NCBI RefSeq assembly: GCF_014333615.1
Contig: NZ_JACSCY010000002.1
Location: forward strand, 124,001 to 188,000
Source of the DNA: Hymenobacter citatus
GTDB lineage: Bacteria; Bacteroidota; Bacteroidia; Cytophagales; Hymenobacteraceae
DNA length: 64,000 nucleotides
Reading direction: 5' to 3'
The position numbers were made by a program, and so were the translations under genes. The notes beneath the pieces are model-generated. The model was given only the letters and a program-made list of their open reading frames with translations. It did no database searches and was not told where the DNA came from. Shown here one piece after another: positions 26,722-35,323 of this stretch. The stretch's first letter is position 1. Every line of letters begins with the position of its first letter.

Positions 26722-28112
26722 TTTCCAAACAAGCTAACTGAGGTAACCTGCCCCGAGCGAATAGAAAAATTGCGCGTGTCGGTGAATTTGCTGCCCAGCG
26801 CGTTGGCCGAGCGGAACACCAGGCGGTAGTTGCCCGGCTGCATGGGCAGATTGAGTTTCGATGAGCCGCCATCGGGGAGGGTGTACACCCACGTCTGGGA
26901 GTCGTCCTGGTTCACTTGGTAGATGCTGCCGTAGCCTTTCAGGTCTGACACGATATTAAGCGTGCCGGGTGCCTCGTAGGTTACGGCCGTTTCCTGGCCC
27001 TGCTTCACCGTGATGCGGCGCACCAGGCGGGGTAGGGTCAGGAGCTCCACCTCGTAGTTGCCAGCCAGCAGCTTTTGCTTCGCCCCGAAGGGTAGGGCCA
27101 CCACCGTGGCGGCATTGCCCTGCGCCCGTACCACGGCCCGCACCGTGCCGTAGGGGTTGGGCGTGAGCGACGGATTGCGGAGGGCCAGCGTGCCCTGGGG
27201 CGTTTTGTACGTCAGCACGTTGGCCTTGCCGGGGCGGATGGGTAGGTTGCGCTGCACCACGGGCGGCACGGTGTTTATTACCAGGTCGTAGCTCTGCAAG
27301 GCGTCTACGTCCAGCACGTCGGGCTTGCCCTGGGCGTCGCGGTAGTGCACGTAGTTGTACTCCGGCTGCTCGGTCACATTGTTGAGGAACGTGAGGTTGA
27401 CGTTGCTTTCCACCGGCCTACCCTGCTCGTCGGTGAGGTTCACGGCCACGGTGGTTTTGCTCAGGGTTTGGGCAATCACGTCGTTGAGCACCGTGCGGAA
27501 GGTGCCCACGTCGGCGGCGTTGTAGTACTGGCCCAGGCATTCGAGCTGTCGGCCAAATTCCTTTTCTGCCCCAATGCCAATCACAAACGGCTTCAGAAAC
27601 ACCCGCTTGCGCTGCAACGCCAGCGCCGTAGCGCAGGGGTCGCCTTTGCAGGATTCAAGGCCGTCGGTGATGAGGATGAGCACGTTGCGGGAGTTGGGGT
27701 CGGTAGGGAAGTCCTGGGCCGACTGTTGCAGGGAGTAGGTGATGGGCGTGTTGCCCTTGCCTTCGATGGTCTTAAGCTTCTCGCGGATGGCGCGGGCGTT
27801 TTTGCTGGCAAACGGCACCTCCAGCCGCGAGTCCTCGCAGTTGTTTTCCTTCGCCAGGTGCTGGTGGCCGTACACGCGCAGGGCCAGTTGCAGGTTAGGG
27901 TAGGTGTCGAGCGAGTCGGCCATTTTGGCCAGCAGGCGCTTGGCAACGTCCATACGCGGGCCGCCTTCCCAGGGCGCATTCATCGAGCCCGAAGCATCGA
28001 GCAGGAACAGAATGCGGGTGGTGCGGGGCTTGCTTTCCTGGGCGCGTAGGGGGGCGGCGAGTAGCAGGAGACTACCCAACAGAAACCCACATACGCGTCC
28101 TGGTGTCAGCAT
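26718..28112 (-). CDS. VWA-domain exported protein
   Basis: 464 residues. The signal peptide (FLLGSLLLLAAPLRAQ) is followed directly by a von Willebrand factor A domain with a complete MIDAS start, LLDASGSMNAPW (Asp39, Ser41, Ser43), and ITDGLESCKGDPC later, so it should bind a divalent metal. After residue 240 come three or four beta-sandwich repeats (TTVAVNLTDEQGRPV, GTLALRNPSL, GTLNIVSDLKGYG). The upstream in-frame extension to 28217 is coded by repeat DNA, so the start is 28112. The small partner gene overlaps its stop. Such proteins may organise periplasmic or surface complexes. Confidence 0.85.
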   Translation of the reverse strand: MLTPGRVCGFLLGSLLLLAAPLRAQESKPRTTRILFLLDASGSMNAPWEGGPRMDVAKRLLAKMADSLDTYPNLQLALRVYGHQHLAKENNCEDSRLEVPFASKNARAIREKLKTIEGKGNTPITYSLQQSAQDFPTDPNSRNVLILITDGLESCKGDPCATALALQRKRVFLKPFVIGIGAEKEFGRQLECLGQYYNAADVGTFRTVLNDVIAQTLSKTTVAVNLTDEQGRPVESNVNLTFLNNVTEQPEYNYVHYRDAQGKPDVLDVDALQSYDLVINTVPPVVQRNLPIRPGKANVLTYKTPQGTLALRNPSLTPNPYGTVRAVVRAQGNAATVVALPFGAKQKLLAGNYEVELLTLPRLVRRITVKQGQETAVTYEAPGTLNIVSDLKGYGSIYQVNQDDSQTWVYTLPDGGSSKLNLPMQPGNYRLVFRSANALGSKFTDTRNFSIRSGQVTSVSLFGK

Positions 28113-28121
28113 ACGGTAGAC

Positions 28122-28163
28122 CCCACCCCCCGGCCCCCTCCCCTCCGGGAGAGGGGGAGCCAC
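28122..28163. repeat. GC-rich palindromic repeat unit
   Basis: CCCCTCCCCTCCGGGAGAGG and its C-rich left flank form a short hairpin. Its translation gives the familiar spurious peptide PPLPEGRGPGGG. It resembles short dispersed repeats seen in many bacterial genomes. Confidence 0.6.
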
Positions 28164-28192
28164 GGCAGTTTTGCTTATTCGTGAATACAGAC

Positions 28193-28285
28193 CGTCATGC
28201 TGAGCTTGTCGAAGCATCTCGCGTGCTGATGTGAAATAGTATCTGTCGTCAGCACGCGAGATGCTTCGACAAGCTCAGCATGACG
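28193..28285. repeat. inverted repeat, CATGCTGAGC family, copy 1
   Basis: Perfect 37-base arms at 28193-28229 and 28249-28285 flank a 19-base AT-rich loop. The arms contain GAAGCATCTCGCGTGCTGA. It lies 10 bases beyond the transketolase N-subunit stop and probably ends that transcript. Confidence 0.95.
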
Positions 28286-28294
28286 TTCGGGGGA

Positions 28295-29182
28295 TTAATA
28301 ATCCCCCGCTTCTTCTACCAGCAGCTGCTGCAAGGCTTTTTCCAACTGCTCGTCGTTGGGGGCGGTGCCGTGCCACTTGTGCGTGCCCATCATGTAGTCC
28401 ACGCCGAAGCCCATCTGGGTGTCCATCAGCAGCATTACGGGCTTGCCGTTGCTCAGCAGCGACTTCGCCTCGTCCAGCGCCGGTAGCAGGGTTTCGAACT
28501 GGTTGCCGTCGGCTTCCAGCACCTGCCAGCCGAAGGCCTCGAACTTGGCGCGCAGGTCGCCGAGGCCGCCGATTTTCTCCGTGGGGCCGTCAATCTGCTG
28601 GCCGTTGCGGTCTACAATGGCAATGAGGTTGTTTACGTTATGATGCGGGGCATACATGGCGGCTTCCCACACCTGACCTTCTTCCAGCTCACCGTCGCCC
28701 ATGAGCACGTACACGGTGCGGTCGTCGTTGTTGAGTTTCTTGGCTTGGGCGGCGCCCGTAGCCACGCTCAGTCCCTGGCCCAGCGAGCCGCTAGCTACGC
28801 GCACACCGGGCAGGTGCTCGGCGGTGGTAGGGTGGCCCTGCAAGCGCGAATCGAGCTTGCGGAAGGTGTTCAGCTCACTTACCGGGAAATAGCCCGAGCG
28901 CGCCAGCACAGAGTACAGAGTAGCCGAAATGTGGCCGTTCGACAGGAAAAACAGGTCCTCGCCGATGCCATCCATCGAAAACTCAGGGTTGTGCTTCATC
29001 ACCTTGAAGTACAACGCCACCAACAGATCGGTGCAGCCCAGCGAGCCGCCGGGGTGGCCCGAGCTAACGGCGTGCACCATGCGCACGATGTCGCGCCGCA
29101 CCTGGGCGGCAATCTGCTTGAGCTGGGGAATGGATTTGGGTTCCAAAGAAACTGGGGGCGCGGGGGCAATCGGCTGCGTCAT
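28295..29182 (-). CDS. transketolase, N-terminal subunit
   Basis: 295 residues covering the thiamine-pyrophosphate-binding domain. SSGHPGGSLGCTDLLVALYF (with the His and Gly that contact substrate and cofactor), SNGHISATLYS, GSLGQGLSVATG, and GDGELEEGQVWEAA followed by the IVDRNGQQ Asn that ligates the metal are all present. It forms the active enzyme only with the separate C-terminal half (25172-26128). The chosen start (29182, MTQPIAP...) leaves out 18 residues with no homology to transketolases. The gene ends against a long palindrome, so the two subunits are unlikely to share one simple transcript. Confidence 0.93.
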   Translation of the reverse strand: MTQPIAPAPPVSLEPKSIPQLKQIAAQVRRDIVRMVHAVSSGHPGGSLGCTDLLVALYFKVMKHNPEFSMDGIGEDLFFLSNGHISATLYSVLARSGYFPVSELNTFRKLDSRLQGHPTTAEHLPGVRVASGSLGQGLSVATGAAQAKKLNNDDRTVYVLMGDGELEEGQVWEAAMYAPHHNVNNLIAIVDRNGQQIDGPTEKIGGLGDLRAKFEAFGWQVLEADGNQFETLLPALDEAKSLLSNGKPVMLLMDTQMGFGVDYMMGTHKWHGTAPNDEQLEKALQQLLVEEAGDY

Positions 29183-29385
29183 TATGCGTGAGAGTAGGTA
29201 TGGCGGTAAAGGTAGCAAGGATTGCCACACTCCCAAATGCCCCCATTGATTTACCCTTAACAGGGATGAATAAGGCCTATTCTAAGATACTAACCCACTT
29301 TTTAAGAACACAATCGTTTGTGATAGGAGTACGGCAGTAAGATAGGCTGCTATATAGGATAGCAGGTTTTCCCAGTAGGCTCAAC

Positions 29386-30789
29386 TCACGGTCTTAAGAT
29401 GTTGAAGGAAGCGAAGTCTCCCTTCGCTGTTTCCTGATTCTGTAGCACCGGTAGCGTTGGATTTAAGACCCGTTTACTCGCAACGTAGAAGCAATATTGA
29501 AGTTCTTCTCGGTTTGTTTTCAGCCTTAAACGCCAGCCAGTGGGCGTTTTTTGCATGAAATGCAGAAAATTATACTCGCCTTTAATCTCTACGGCAACAG
29601 ATTTTGCCCCTACGTAACCGGGCAACTCAATCACGGTGTTAGCTTCTTCTGTACCCCGAAGATTCGTCAGCAACGCAGTGGGTTTCCAACTAGGTTTTCT
29701 GAGCGATTCCAACACCTGCATTGCTTCTTTATTCTTACCCTCAATGGCTAGTACCTCTGCTTTCGTAAACTGGACTTCGGTGCTGTCCAGGCGCTTGTTG
29801 GTATACATATACTGTTCCCACAGCGGAAAAAGGACGTTTGCGGCAGCGAATGCTTTATCGATATAGAAATCGTTTAAAAATGCCATGCGCAACAGCGATT
29901 CTCTTTGGCCCGCCTTGAATTGACCTTCTTGCAAAAAGCGACTGACTGCTTGCGATGTAGCGTTCGTCTTCAAAACAGCAGCAAGGCGCTGACTAGCATT
30001 TTGCGGAAATTTGCTTGCCAACAGAATATGTTGGTTGCCTTGCTTTAGCAAGTCGGCCACGCTCGTGTGCCAAGGCGTTTGGTATTCCTCGGCCAGATAA
30101 AACCAGATTTCCCCGGTAGATAGGTTGTAAATATTGGTGTAAACGGAGGTTGTAAACTCACGCTGAGACGTAGCGGCCGCAATCCTGAGAAGGCTTGCAT
30201 GACTGACACCATTTTCCGCCAGCAGTTTCTGCGCAATGGGGTAACGCCAGCAGCTCTGCTTCTGCGGACCAGTAGCACACACGTTGAAATTGGTGGAAGT
30301 GAGCTGCTTGGTCGCCTGAAGGATGGTGTCAGGAGCAATAACAGCTAGATTACCATATTTATCGGCGATATGGATTTGGTCCCCCAAGTCGGGCAAATAG
30401 TACGTGTCCCACAAGGCCAGAAATTCCGGCACCGATTTGCAATGCTGAAGCATATATTCCAGCATGTTGCCATGCGGAAATGGCTTTTTACCAACGCGTA
30501 GTTTGTACTGCTGCGGTGGCGGCAACGCATTAACGTCAAAAAAAAGGCCTGCCTCGTTTACGCCCCCTTGCACGCTGCTTTGGGGAGAGCCGTAGGTGAG
30601 GGTGAGGTAGCCCAGCGTGTGCTTGTCCTTGGCGGGAAAGACATTCACATAGTTAGAAGACGTATGAAAAAAGTCTTCGTTATTCATGGCCCACGTCTGG
30701 CCCTTTCTATCTGTACCCGAAACGATAGTGCAGGCAAATAGCCAGCTTGCGGGGACGAATAGCAAAAGCAGAAGTAGGGCAGTTCGCAT
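29386..30789 (-). CDS. exported Ntn-type cysteine hydrolase (choloylglycine hydrolase-like fold)
   Basis: 467 residues. The hydrophobic signal MRTALLLLLLFVPASWLFA is followed at once by Cys20 in CTIVSGTDRKG, then MNNEDFF. This is the arrangement of N-terminal nucleophile amidases, in which the Cys exposed by cleavage is catalytic. GGVNEAGLFFDVNAL and the late TSTNFNV segment fit the same fold. The context LFA-C also satisfies a lipobox, so lipidation cannot be excluded. The substrate is unknown. The C-terminal region (about 280-467) looks like helical hairpins followed by a beta domain. GC content is lower than around it. Confidence 0.75.
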   Translation of the reverse strand: MRTALLLLLLFVPASWLFACTIVSGTDRKGQTWAMNNEDFFHTSSNYVNVFPAKDKHTLGYLTLTYGSPQSSVQGGVNEAGLFFDVNALPPPQQYKLRVGKKPFPHGNMLEYMLQHCKSVPEFLALWDTYYLPDLGDQIHIADKYGNLAVIAPDTILQATKQLTSTNFNVCATGPQKQSCWRYPIAQKLLAENGVSHASLLRIAAATSQREFTTSVYTNIYNLSTGEIWFYLAEEYQTPWHTSVADLLKQGNQHILLASKFPQNASQRLAAVLKTNATSQAVSRFLQEGQFKAGQRESLLRMAFLNDFYIDKAFAAANVLFPLWEQYMYTNKRLDSTEVQFTKAEVLAIEGKNKEAMQVLESLRKPSWKPTALLTNLRGTEEANTVIELPGYVGAKSVAVEIKGEYNFLHFMQKTPTGWRLRLKTNREELQYCFYVASKRVLNPTLPVLQNQETAKGDFASFNILRP

Positions 30790-30853
30790 GAGCAGTAAGC
30801 ACTGTAATGATCAAGCGCTACCCTACTTGCCAAATAGCATCGGGTATCGTGCC

Positions 30854-31300
30854 CTAAGCTAACTGCTCGGTGTGGTTTTTCGTGTCTACTTTCTTGATAA
30901 CCTTCTCAATCAGACCTTCTTCGTCGATGAGGAAGGTAGTGCGCACGATGCCCATGTAGGCGCGGCCATAGTTTTTCTTTTCCTGCCACACGCCATAGGC
31001 CTCTACCAGTTGCTTGTCGGTATCGGCGAGCAGGGGGAAGGGTAGGTCGTACTTCAGGGCGAATTTCTTGTGCGAGGCTTCGCTATCGGTACTCACACCG
31101 AGCACTTGCACGTTTTTGGCGGTTAGCTCTTCCTGGTGGTCGCGCAGGTTGCAGGCCTGGGCCGTGCAGCCGGGCGTGTCGTCTTTGGGGTAGAAGTAGA
31201 GCGCCACTTTCTTGCCTCGAAAATCGGAGAGGCTAACGGTGTTGCCATCCTGGTCGGTGGCGGTGAAGGCAGGGGCGGTATCGCCGGCTTGTAGGGCCAT
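30854..31300 (-). CDS. bcp: thioredoxin-dependent peroxiredoxin, Bcp/PrxQ type
   Basis: 148 residues, typical of Bcp. YFYPKDDTPGCTAQACNLRD holds the peroxidatic Cys45 and the resolving Cys50 five residues later, the PrxQ spacing. GVSTDSEASHKKFALKYDLP follows, and R in GIVRTTFLID completes the site. It reduces hydrogen and organic peroxides in the cytoplasm using thioredoxin. Seventeen extra N-terminal residues are possible from 31351 but are encoded by GTGA-rich repeat DNA, so 31300 is the real start. A CATCCTGA-family palindrome lies just upstream. Confidence 0.94.
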   Translation of the reverse strand: MALQAGDTAPAFTATDQDGNTVSLSDFRGKKVALYFYPKDDTPGCTAQACNLRDHQEELTAKNVQVLGVSTDSEASHKKFALKYDLPFPLLADTDKQLVEAYGVWQEKKNYGRAYMGIVRTTFLIDEEGLIEKVIKKVDTKNHTEQLA

Positions 31301-31302
31301 AG

Positions 31303-31447
31303 TGGTGAAATTGTGAAATTGTGAAATGGTGAGTAAAAAGACGTCTGTCATCCTGAGCTTGCGAAGGACCTTATGCCCGTAGAACGAGTCGGTGCTACGA
31401 TGGTCGTTCTACCGTGAGAAGATCCTTCGCAAACTCAGGATGACAGA
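31303..31447. repeat. inverted repeat, CATCCTGA family, copy D, with GTGA-rich left flank
   Basis: The core is 31344-31447 (TCTGTCATCC.../...GGATGACAGA) with the GAACGAGTCGGT core in the inverted orientation. To the left (31303-31332) are three GTGAAAT-type units running into the start of bcp. The right side lacks the matching arm. Confidence 0.88.
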
Positions 31448-31479
31448 TGCTTTCTATCGTCAAGCAATAACTGCCTACC

Positions 31480-32034
31480 CTAAAACGCAGGCGGAGCCTG
31501 CTGCGTGAAAATCAGCTTTTCAACCGGAAAGCCCAGTTCTTTCCCGCGCTGCACCAAATCATTTTGCACCACCACGGGCAGTTGCGGGGTGCGGCTTAGG
31601 ATCCATAAGTTTTCGCGGCTGGGCTCGCCTACCAGCGCGTAGCGGTAATCAGAGTCGAGGGCCAGAATCCAGTAATCGCCTTTGAAAGGCCAGAAAAACT
31701 GCACTTTCAGCTTGGCATTGGTGGTGGGGTCGGCTACGGTGGCGAGGCCCTCGGCCTTTTTTACTTTGCCGGTGGGGGTGTGCTTGTGGCAGGTGTTCAC
31801 CACGGTCACGTCGCCATCGGGGCGAATGGTGTACTGGGCCGTCACGCTGGTGCAGTCCTTCTCGAAGGAAGCGGGTAGGCGGGCAATTTCGTACCACTTG
31901 CCCGCGTAGCGCGGCAAATCAACGTAGGGGACGGTAGGCAGCGGCTCATGGCGGCGCGATTTGGCGTACAGAGCAGCCACGGCAGCCACGGTGGTGGCCA
32001 CGGCTCCTACAATAATGGGGCGGCGTGCAGACAT
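31480..32034 (-). CDS. bacterial lipocalin (Blc-like)
   Basis: 184 residues. A hydrophobic N-terminal segment (about 6-24, IIVGAVATTVAAVAALYA) acts as signal or anchor. Blc itself is a lipoprotein, but no lipobox Cys is seen here. YAGKWYEIARLPASFEKDC is the lipocalin SCR1 motif, and FWPFKGDYWILALDSDYRYA with VGEPSRENLWILSRTP is the highly conserved C-terminal half of the bacterial group. It should bind fatty acids or lysophospholipids and help maintain the envelope. The Cys in KDC and in NTCHKH probably pair. It lies on the same strand as bcp but is separated from it by a palindrome. Confidence 0.93.
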   Translation of the reverse strand: MSARRPIIVGAVATTVAAVAALYAKSRRHEPLPTVPYVDLPRYAGKWYEIARLPASFEKDCTSVTAQYTIRPDGDVTVVNTCHKHTPTGKVKKAEGLATVADPTTNAKLKVQFFWPFKGDYWILALDSDYRYALVGEPSRENLWILSRTPQLPVVVQNDLVQRGKELGFPVEKLIFTQQAPPAF

Positions 32035-32103
32035 AGCGGAGATTGGTTGAGGTCAAACGAAGCTCTTTCTACGGACGATGCCGCGAAAAGTCGGCCGCAG
32101 GGC

Positions 32104-34131
32104 CTATTTCAGCTTTACCGGAATTACTTTTTTATTACCAGCCTGATCTACCAGGTGCAGCTCGGCAGTGCCGTGCAGGGGCGGGCCCAGGGTGTCTTCC
32201 TTCACCGTAAACAGGGTAGCGTTTTTGTACTCGTAGCGCAGCAGGCGCCACTGCCCGTTCACGAGCAGGCGGTAGCTACTCAGGCCCGAGAGGTTGTCGC
32301 CGACTACAAAGGTGAGGCCGGCGGGCGTGTTGCGAAGCACCCGCGCCGAGGGCGCAATGGTGTCCGTGAGCACCCGAAACACGCCGAACGTTTTGATGGG
32401 CGTGGTAATCTGGTTGCCGGCCCACTGGCCTCCCTGATAAATTTTACCGCCCTTCGAGTTGATCATATACACCGCCGAGCGGGCCTTGTCGGTCACTTCC
32501 TGCTCTGGCTTCAGGGTCAGGCGCAGGGCTTGCAGCAGGGGCGTGCGGATGTTCTGCACGGTGTAGGTGCCGCCGTTCAGGGGCTGGTAGCTGGTTTGCA
32601 GATACAGCGTGTCGAACAGCGTGCGGGGGGCAAAGGCTAGGTTCAGGTGGGTGTCGGCGAAGGTCCAGTCGCGGCCGCTGGGCACCAGGGCCTGCCGGTT
32701 GAAGGCGCGGCGCACTTTCCCGAACAGCAGCGAGTCGGGGAGGCCGGCGCGCAGGTCGTAGAGGTACACGTTTTGGCTTTGCTGCACGTAGCTGGGGCGC
32801 AGCTGCAAGCGCCGGGCACCGCGCGTGAGCGTGAGGTTGCCTACCTGGGTAGCGGTGTCGGGGTCGGCTACCAATACCTTTAAGATATTGCGCGTGATGT
32901 CATAGCGAAGGCTGGGCTGTTTTACAGCCGCCGAGCGGGTTTTGAAGTAGGCCGGCTGCTGCCCGCGCAGCACAAACGACACCGGCGTGGTATTGCCGTA
33001 GGAGTCGCGCATGTTGATTTCCACAGTGTAAAGCTGCCCGTCCTCCACCCGCAGCGTGCCCTTGCCGGGCCCGGTGGTGTAGAGCGGAATGGTGTTGCCA
33101 TCATCCACAAACAGCTTTTCCAGCGTGCGGCCGGTCATCTTCTGCCAGTCGTAGTCGATGTGGTCGGAAATCTGGCGCGATTCCGTGAAGGGCACGCCGT
33201 CGATGCGGTGCTCGTACAGGGGCTGCCCGTTCACGGTCACGGCCACGTGTTGCAGGCCGTACTTGTTCCACACCCCATCAAACCGATCCACGGCTTGCAG
33301 CAGCAACCCTACCGTGCCGTACGCCTGAATGGTATCGGGGTGGGTATAGGGGGCGTTGGGTGTAGGCGTTTTGGGCAGAAACACGCGCTTCTCAAACAGG
33401 CCCTGCACCCGGGCATCAATGGTGAGCGGCTCCACGGCAAACGAGAGTAGGGTAGGGGCCACGTGGTCCTGAATCTCGGGGAAGCCGCCCCACTGCAAGG
33501 GATTCAGCTGCTCGTCTTTGGCGGTGCGCACCTCCCAGTGCACGTGCGGCCCGCCCGAGCCCCCCGTATTGCCCGACAGCGCCACCACCTGCCCACGCTT
33601 CACTGGAAACTGGTCCTTATCAAAAAACAGCTCCAGCTCGTAGGTCTGCTTCTGGTACTGGCGCCGCAGCAGCGTATCGGCCACGGGGCCGAGGAAGCGG
33701 TTGAGGTGGCCATACACCGTCGTCAGGCCGTTGGGGTGGGTGATGTAGAGCACGTTGCCGTAGCCGAAGCTGCTCTGCTTCAGGCGCGAAACGTAGCCGT
33801 CGGCGGAGGCATACACCGGCAAATCCACCCGCCCATCGGTCTTGATGTCGAGGCCGCCGTGGAAGTGGTTGGGCCGGATTTCGCCCATGCTGGCCGCCAA
33901 GAAGTTAGGCTTGCCGGGCTTGATGGGAAATAGGAAGTAGCCTTTGGGCACCTCTACGGGCGTAAATGGCCGGTTGGGTACCACCACCGAGGAAGAATCG
34001 GGGGCAGCCGGGGTAGGGGCGCCGGGCGCGGGCACCTCGCCGGCAAACGGGGCCGGCCGCAGGCCCAGCGTAGTCAGCAGCAGGGTAGCCACCGTAGCGC
34101 CCAGCCGCCAGCCGGAAAAAGAATAGGGCAT
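32104..34131 (-). CDS. M23-family peptidase with long beta-rich C-terminal region
   Basis: 675 residues. After an N-terminal export segment (about 10-30), the LytM/M23 domain has all its zinc ligands: HGGLD (His91, Asp95), VYGHLN (His142) and GPHVHWE (His196, His198). It is therefore probably an active glycyl or murein endopeptidase, or a peptidoglycan-cleaving enzyme in the periplasm. Residues from about 210 form several Ig-like repeats (VTVNGQPLYEHRIDG, FVVGDNLSGLSSYRLLVNG) ending LVDQAGNKKVIPVKLK. The Pro-rich linker at 33-60 probably spans from the membrane. A nested palindrome lies upstream. Confidence 0.92.
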   Translation of the reverse strand: MPYSFSGWRLGATVATLLLTTLGLRPAPFAGEVPAPGAPTPAAPDSSSVVVPNRPFTPVEVPKGYFLFPIKPGKPNFLAASMGEIRPNHFHGGLDIKTDGRVDLPVYASADGYVSRLKQSSFGYGNVLYITHPNGLTTVYGHLNRFLGPVADTLLRRQYQKQTYELELFFDKDQFPVKRGQVVALSGNTGGSGGPHVHWEVRTAKDEQLNPLQWGGFPEIQDHVAPTLLSFAVEPLTIDARVQGLFEKRVFLPKTPTPNAPYTHPDTIQAYGTVGLLLQAVDRFDGVWNKYGLQHVAVTVNGQPLYEHRIDGVPFTESRQISDHIDYDWQKMTGRTLEKLFVDDGNTIPLYTTGPGKGTLRVEDGQLYTVEINMRDSYGNTTPVSFVLRGQQPAYFKTRSAAVKQPSLRYDITRNILKVLVADPDTATQVGNLTLTRGARRLQLRPSYVQQSQNVYLYDLRAGLPDSLLFGKVRRAFNRQALVPSGRDWTFADTHLNLAFAPRTLFDTLYLQTSYQPLNGGTYTVQNIRTPLLQALRLTLKPEQEVTDKARSAVYMINSKGGKIYQGGQWAGNQITTPIKTFGVFRVLTDTIAPSARVLRNTPAGLTFVVGDNLSGLSSYRLLVNGQWRLLRYEYKNATLFTVKEDTLGPPLHGTAELHLVDQAGNKKVIPVKLK

Positions 34132-34159
34132 TCTGGAAAGGAAATCGGAGAGATGGGGT

Positions 34160-34400
34160 AGGGAGTTTAGAAGTTAGAAGTTGAGGAAGTCAGAACGGAT
34201 TCCCCTCCTTTTTTTAAGGAGGGGTGCCCGCAGGGCGGGGTGGTAAACGTCGTTGAACGACGGCTAGTTTTAGCTTTTCTAGCCTCTAGCTTTCTAGTAT
34301 CGTTCTGACGACTTTACCACCCCGGCCTGCGGCCACCCCTCCTTAAAAAAGGAGGGGAGCTAGATCTAAACCTAGTCTTAGCTTCTAGCTATAAACTCCC
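34160..34400. repeat. nested inverted repeat element
   Basis: The outer arms are GGGAGTTTAGAAGTTAGAAG and its approximate complement near 34382-34400. The inner arms (34201-34247 and 34312-34358) pair through CTCCTT/AAGGAG and GGGGTGGTAAA/TTTACCACCCC. Each inner arm is itself a hairpin around an AAGG/CCTT centre. TAGAAG/CTTCTA-type units recur between them. Confidence 0.85.
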
Positions 34401-34414
34401 AACTGCACAAAAAA

Positions 34415-35029
34415 TTATTTAACCGCTACGTCCAGCACGCGTTCCTGCTCGATGAAGCCCACCAGCCGGTCGCCGATTTGTACGGGGCCGACGCCGCTGG
34501 GCGTGCCGGTGAAAATCAGGTCGCCGATTTTCAGGGTGATGAAGCGCGAGATGTAGCTGATGATGGCGTCGAAGGGATGCAGCATCAGGCTGGAGTTGCC
34601 CTGCTGCCGCACTTCGCCGTTCACTTCCAGCCGGAAATTGATGTTCTTGAGGTCGGCGAAGTCGCCTACGGGTTTAAACACCGTACCCAGCGGCGCCGAG
34701 CCGTCGAAGCCCTTGGCCAACTCCCAGGGTAGACCCTTGGCTTTCAGCTTGCTTTGCAGGTCGCGGGCCGTGAAATCGATGCCCAGGCCAACGGCATCGT
34801 AGTACGTATGGGCAAATTTCTCCTCAATGTTTTTGCCGTTTTTGCTGATGCGCAACACCAGCTCCAGCTCGTGGTGCACATCCTGCGAAAAATCGGGGTA
34901 GAAGAAGGGCATGCCGCGCTGGAGCAGCGCCGTGTCGGGCTTGGCGAAGATGACGGGCTCGGTAGGCGTTTCGTTTTGCAGCTCAGCAATATGGTCGGCG
35001 TAGTTACGGCCGATGCACAGTATTTTCAT
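34415..35029 (-). CDS. fumarylacetoacetate hydrolase family protein
   Basis: 204 residues, the size of compact FAH-domain enzymes such as the acylpyruvate hydrolase/oxaloacetate tautomerase group. CIGRNYADHIAEL opens the domain. FFYPDFSQDVHHELELVLRI has the metal-binding Glu pair. GIDFTARDLQ, LPWELAKGFDG and GDLIFTGTPSGVGPV follow in the standard order. It hydrolyses or tautomerises small 2-oxo acids in the cytoplasm. Whether it serves aromatic degradation cannot be told, as no pathway genes adjoin. It is separated from the M23 gene downstream by the nested repeat. Confidence 0.92.
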   Translation of the reverse strand: MKILCIGRNYADHIAELQNETPTEPVIFAKPDTALLQRGMPFFYPDFSQDVHHELELVLRISKNGKNIEEKFAHTYYDAVGLGIDFTARDLQSKLKAKGLPWELAKGFDGSAPLGTVFKPVGDFADLKNINFRLEVNGEVRQQGNSSLMLHPFDAIISYISRFITLKIGDLIFTGTPSGVGPVQIGDRLVGFIEQERVLDVAVK

Positions 35030-35323
35030 GCGAATCAGGAGAGTCTGGTAGGTAGGACGTTATTGGCGGCGGACCGTATGGCAAGCTGAGCCGTAGAAAC
35101 TCAGCGCACGTACCGCATAACATGCGTAAGCATCAAAAGTAGGCCTTCTGTTGGCGGGGCGCAACCCAAAGCGGCGGCCCTACCCCGGAAAGAGAACATT
35201 TTACCCAATGCCTGTCGTATAGCACACCACAGGCTACTACGTGCTGGTCGTCCCAATGTTAAGTGGTCGGGCAGCGTGGTAGTCTACTCGATTCCCTTTC
35301 TCTCTCCCCAAACCACTCATACG

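Noticed and set aside
26203..28112. VWA and small CPKC gene as a possible conjugative or defence unit
   Set aside because: Both look exported, and no ATPase, nuclease or transfer gene adjoins, so a defence label has no support.
28113..28217. N-terminal extension of the VWA protein
   Set aside because: It is encoded by two repeat elements, and a signal peptide starts at 28112.
31301..31351. N-terminal extension of Bcp
   Set aside because: It is encoded by GTGA-rich repeat sequence; family members start at MALQAGDTAP.
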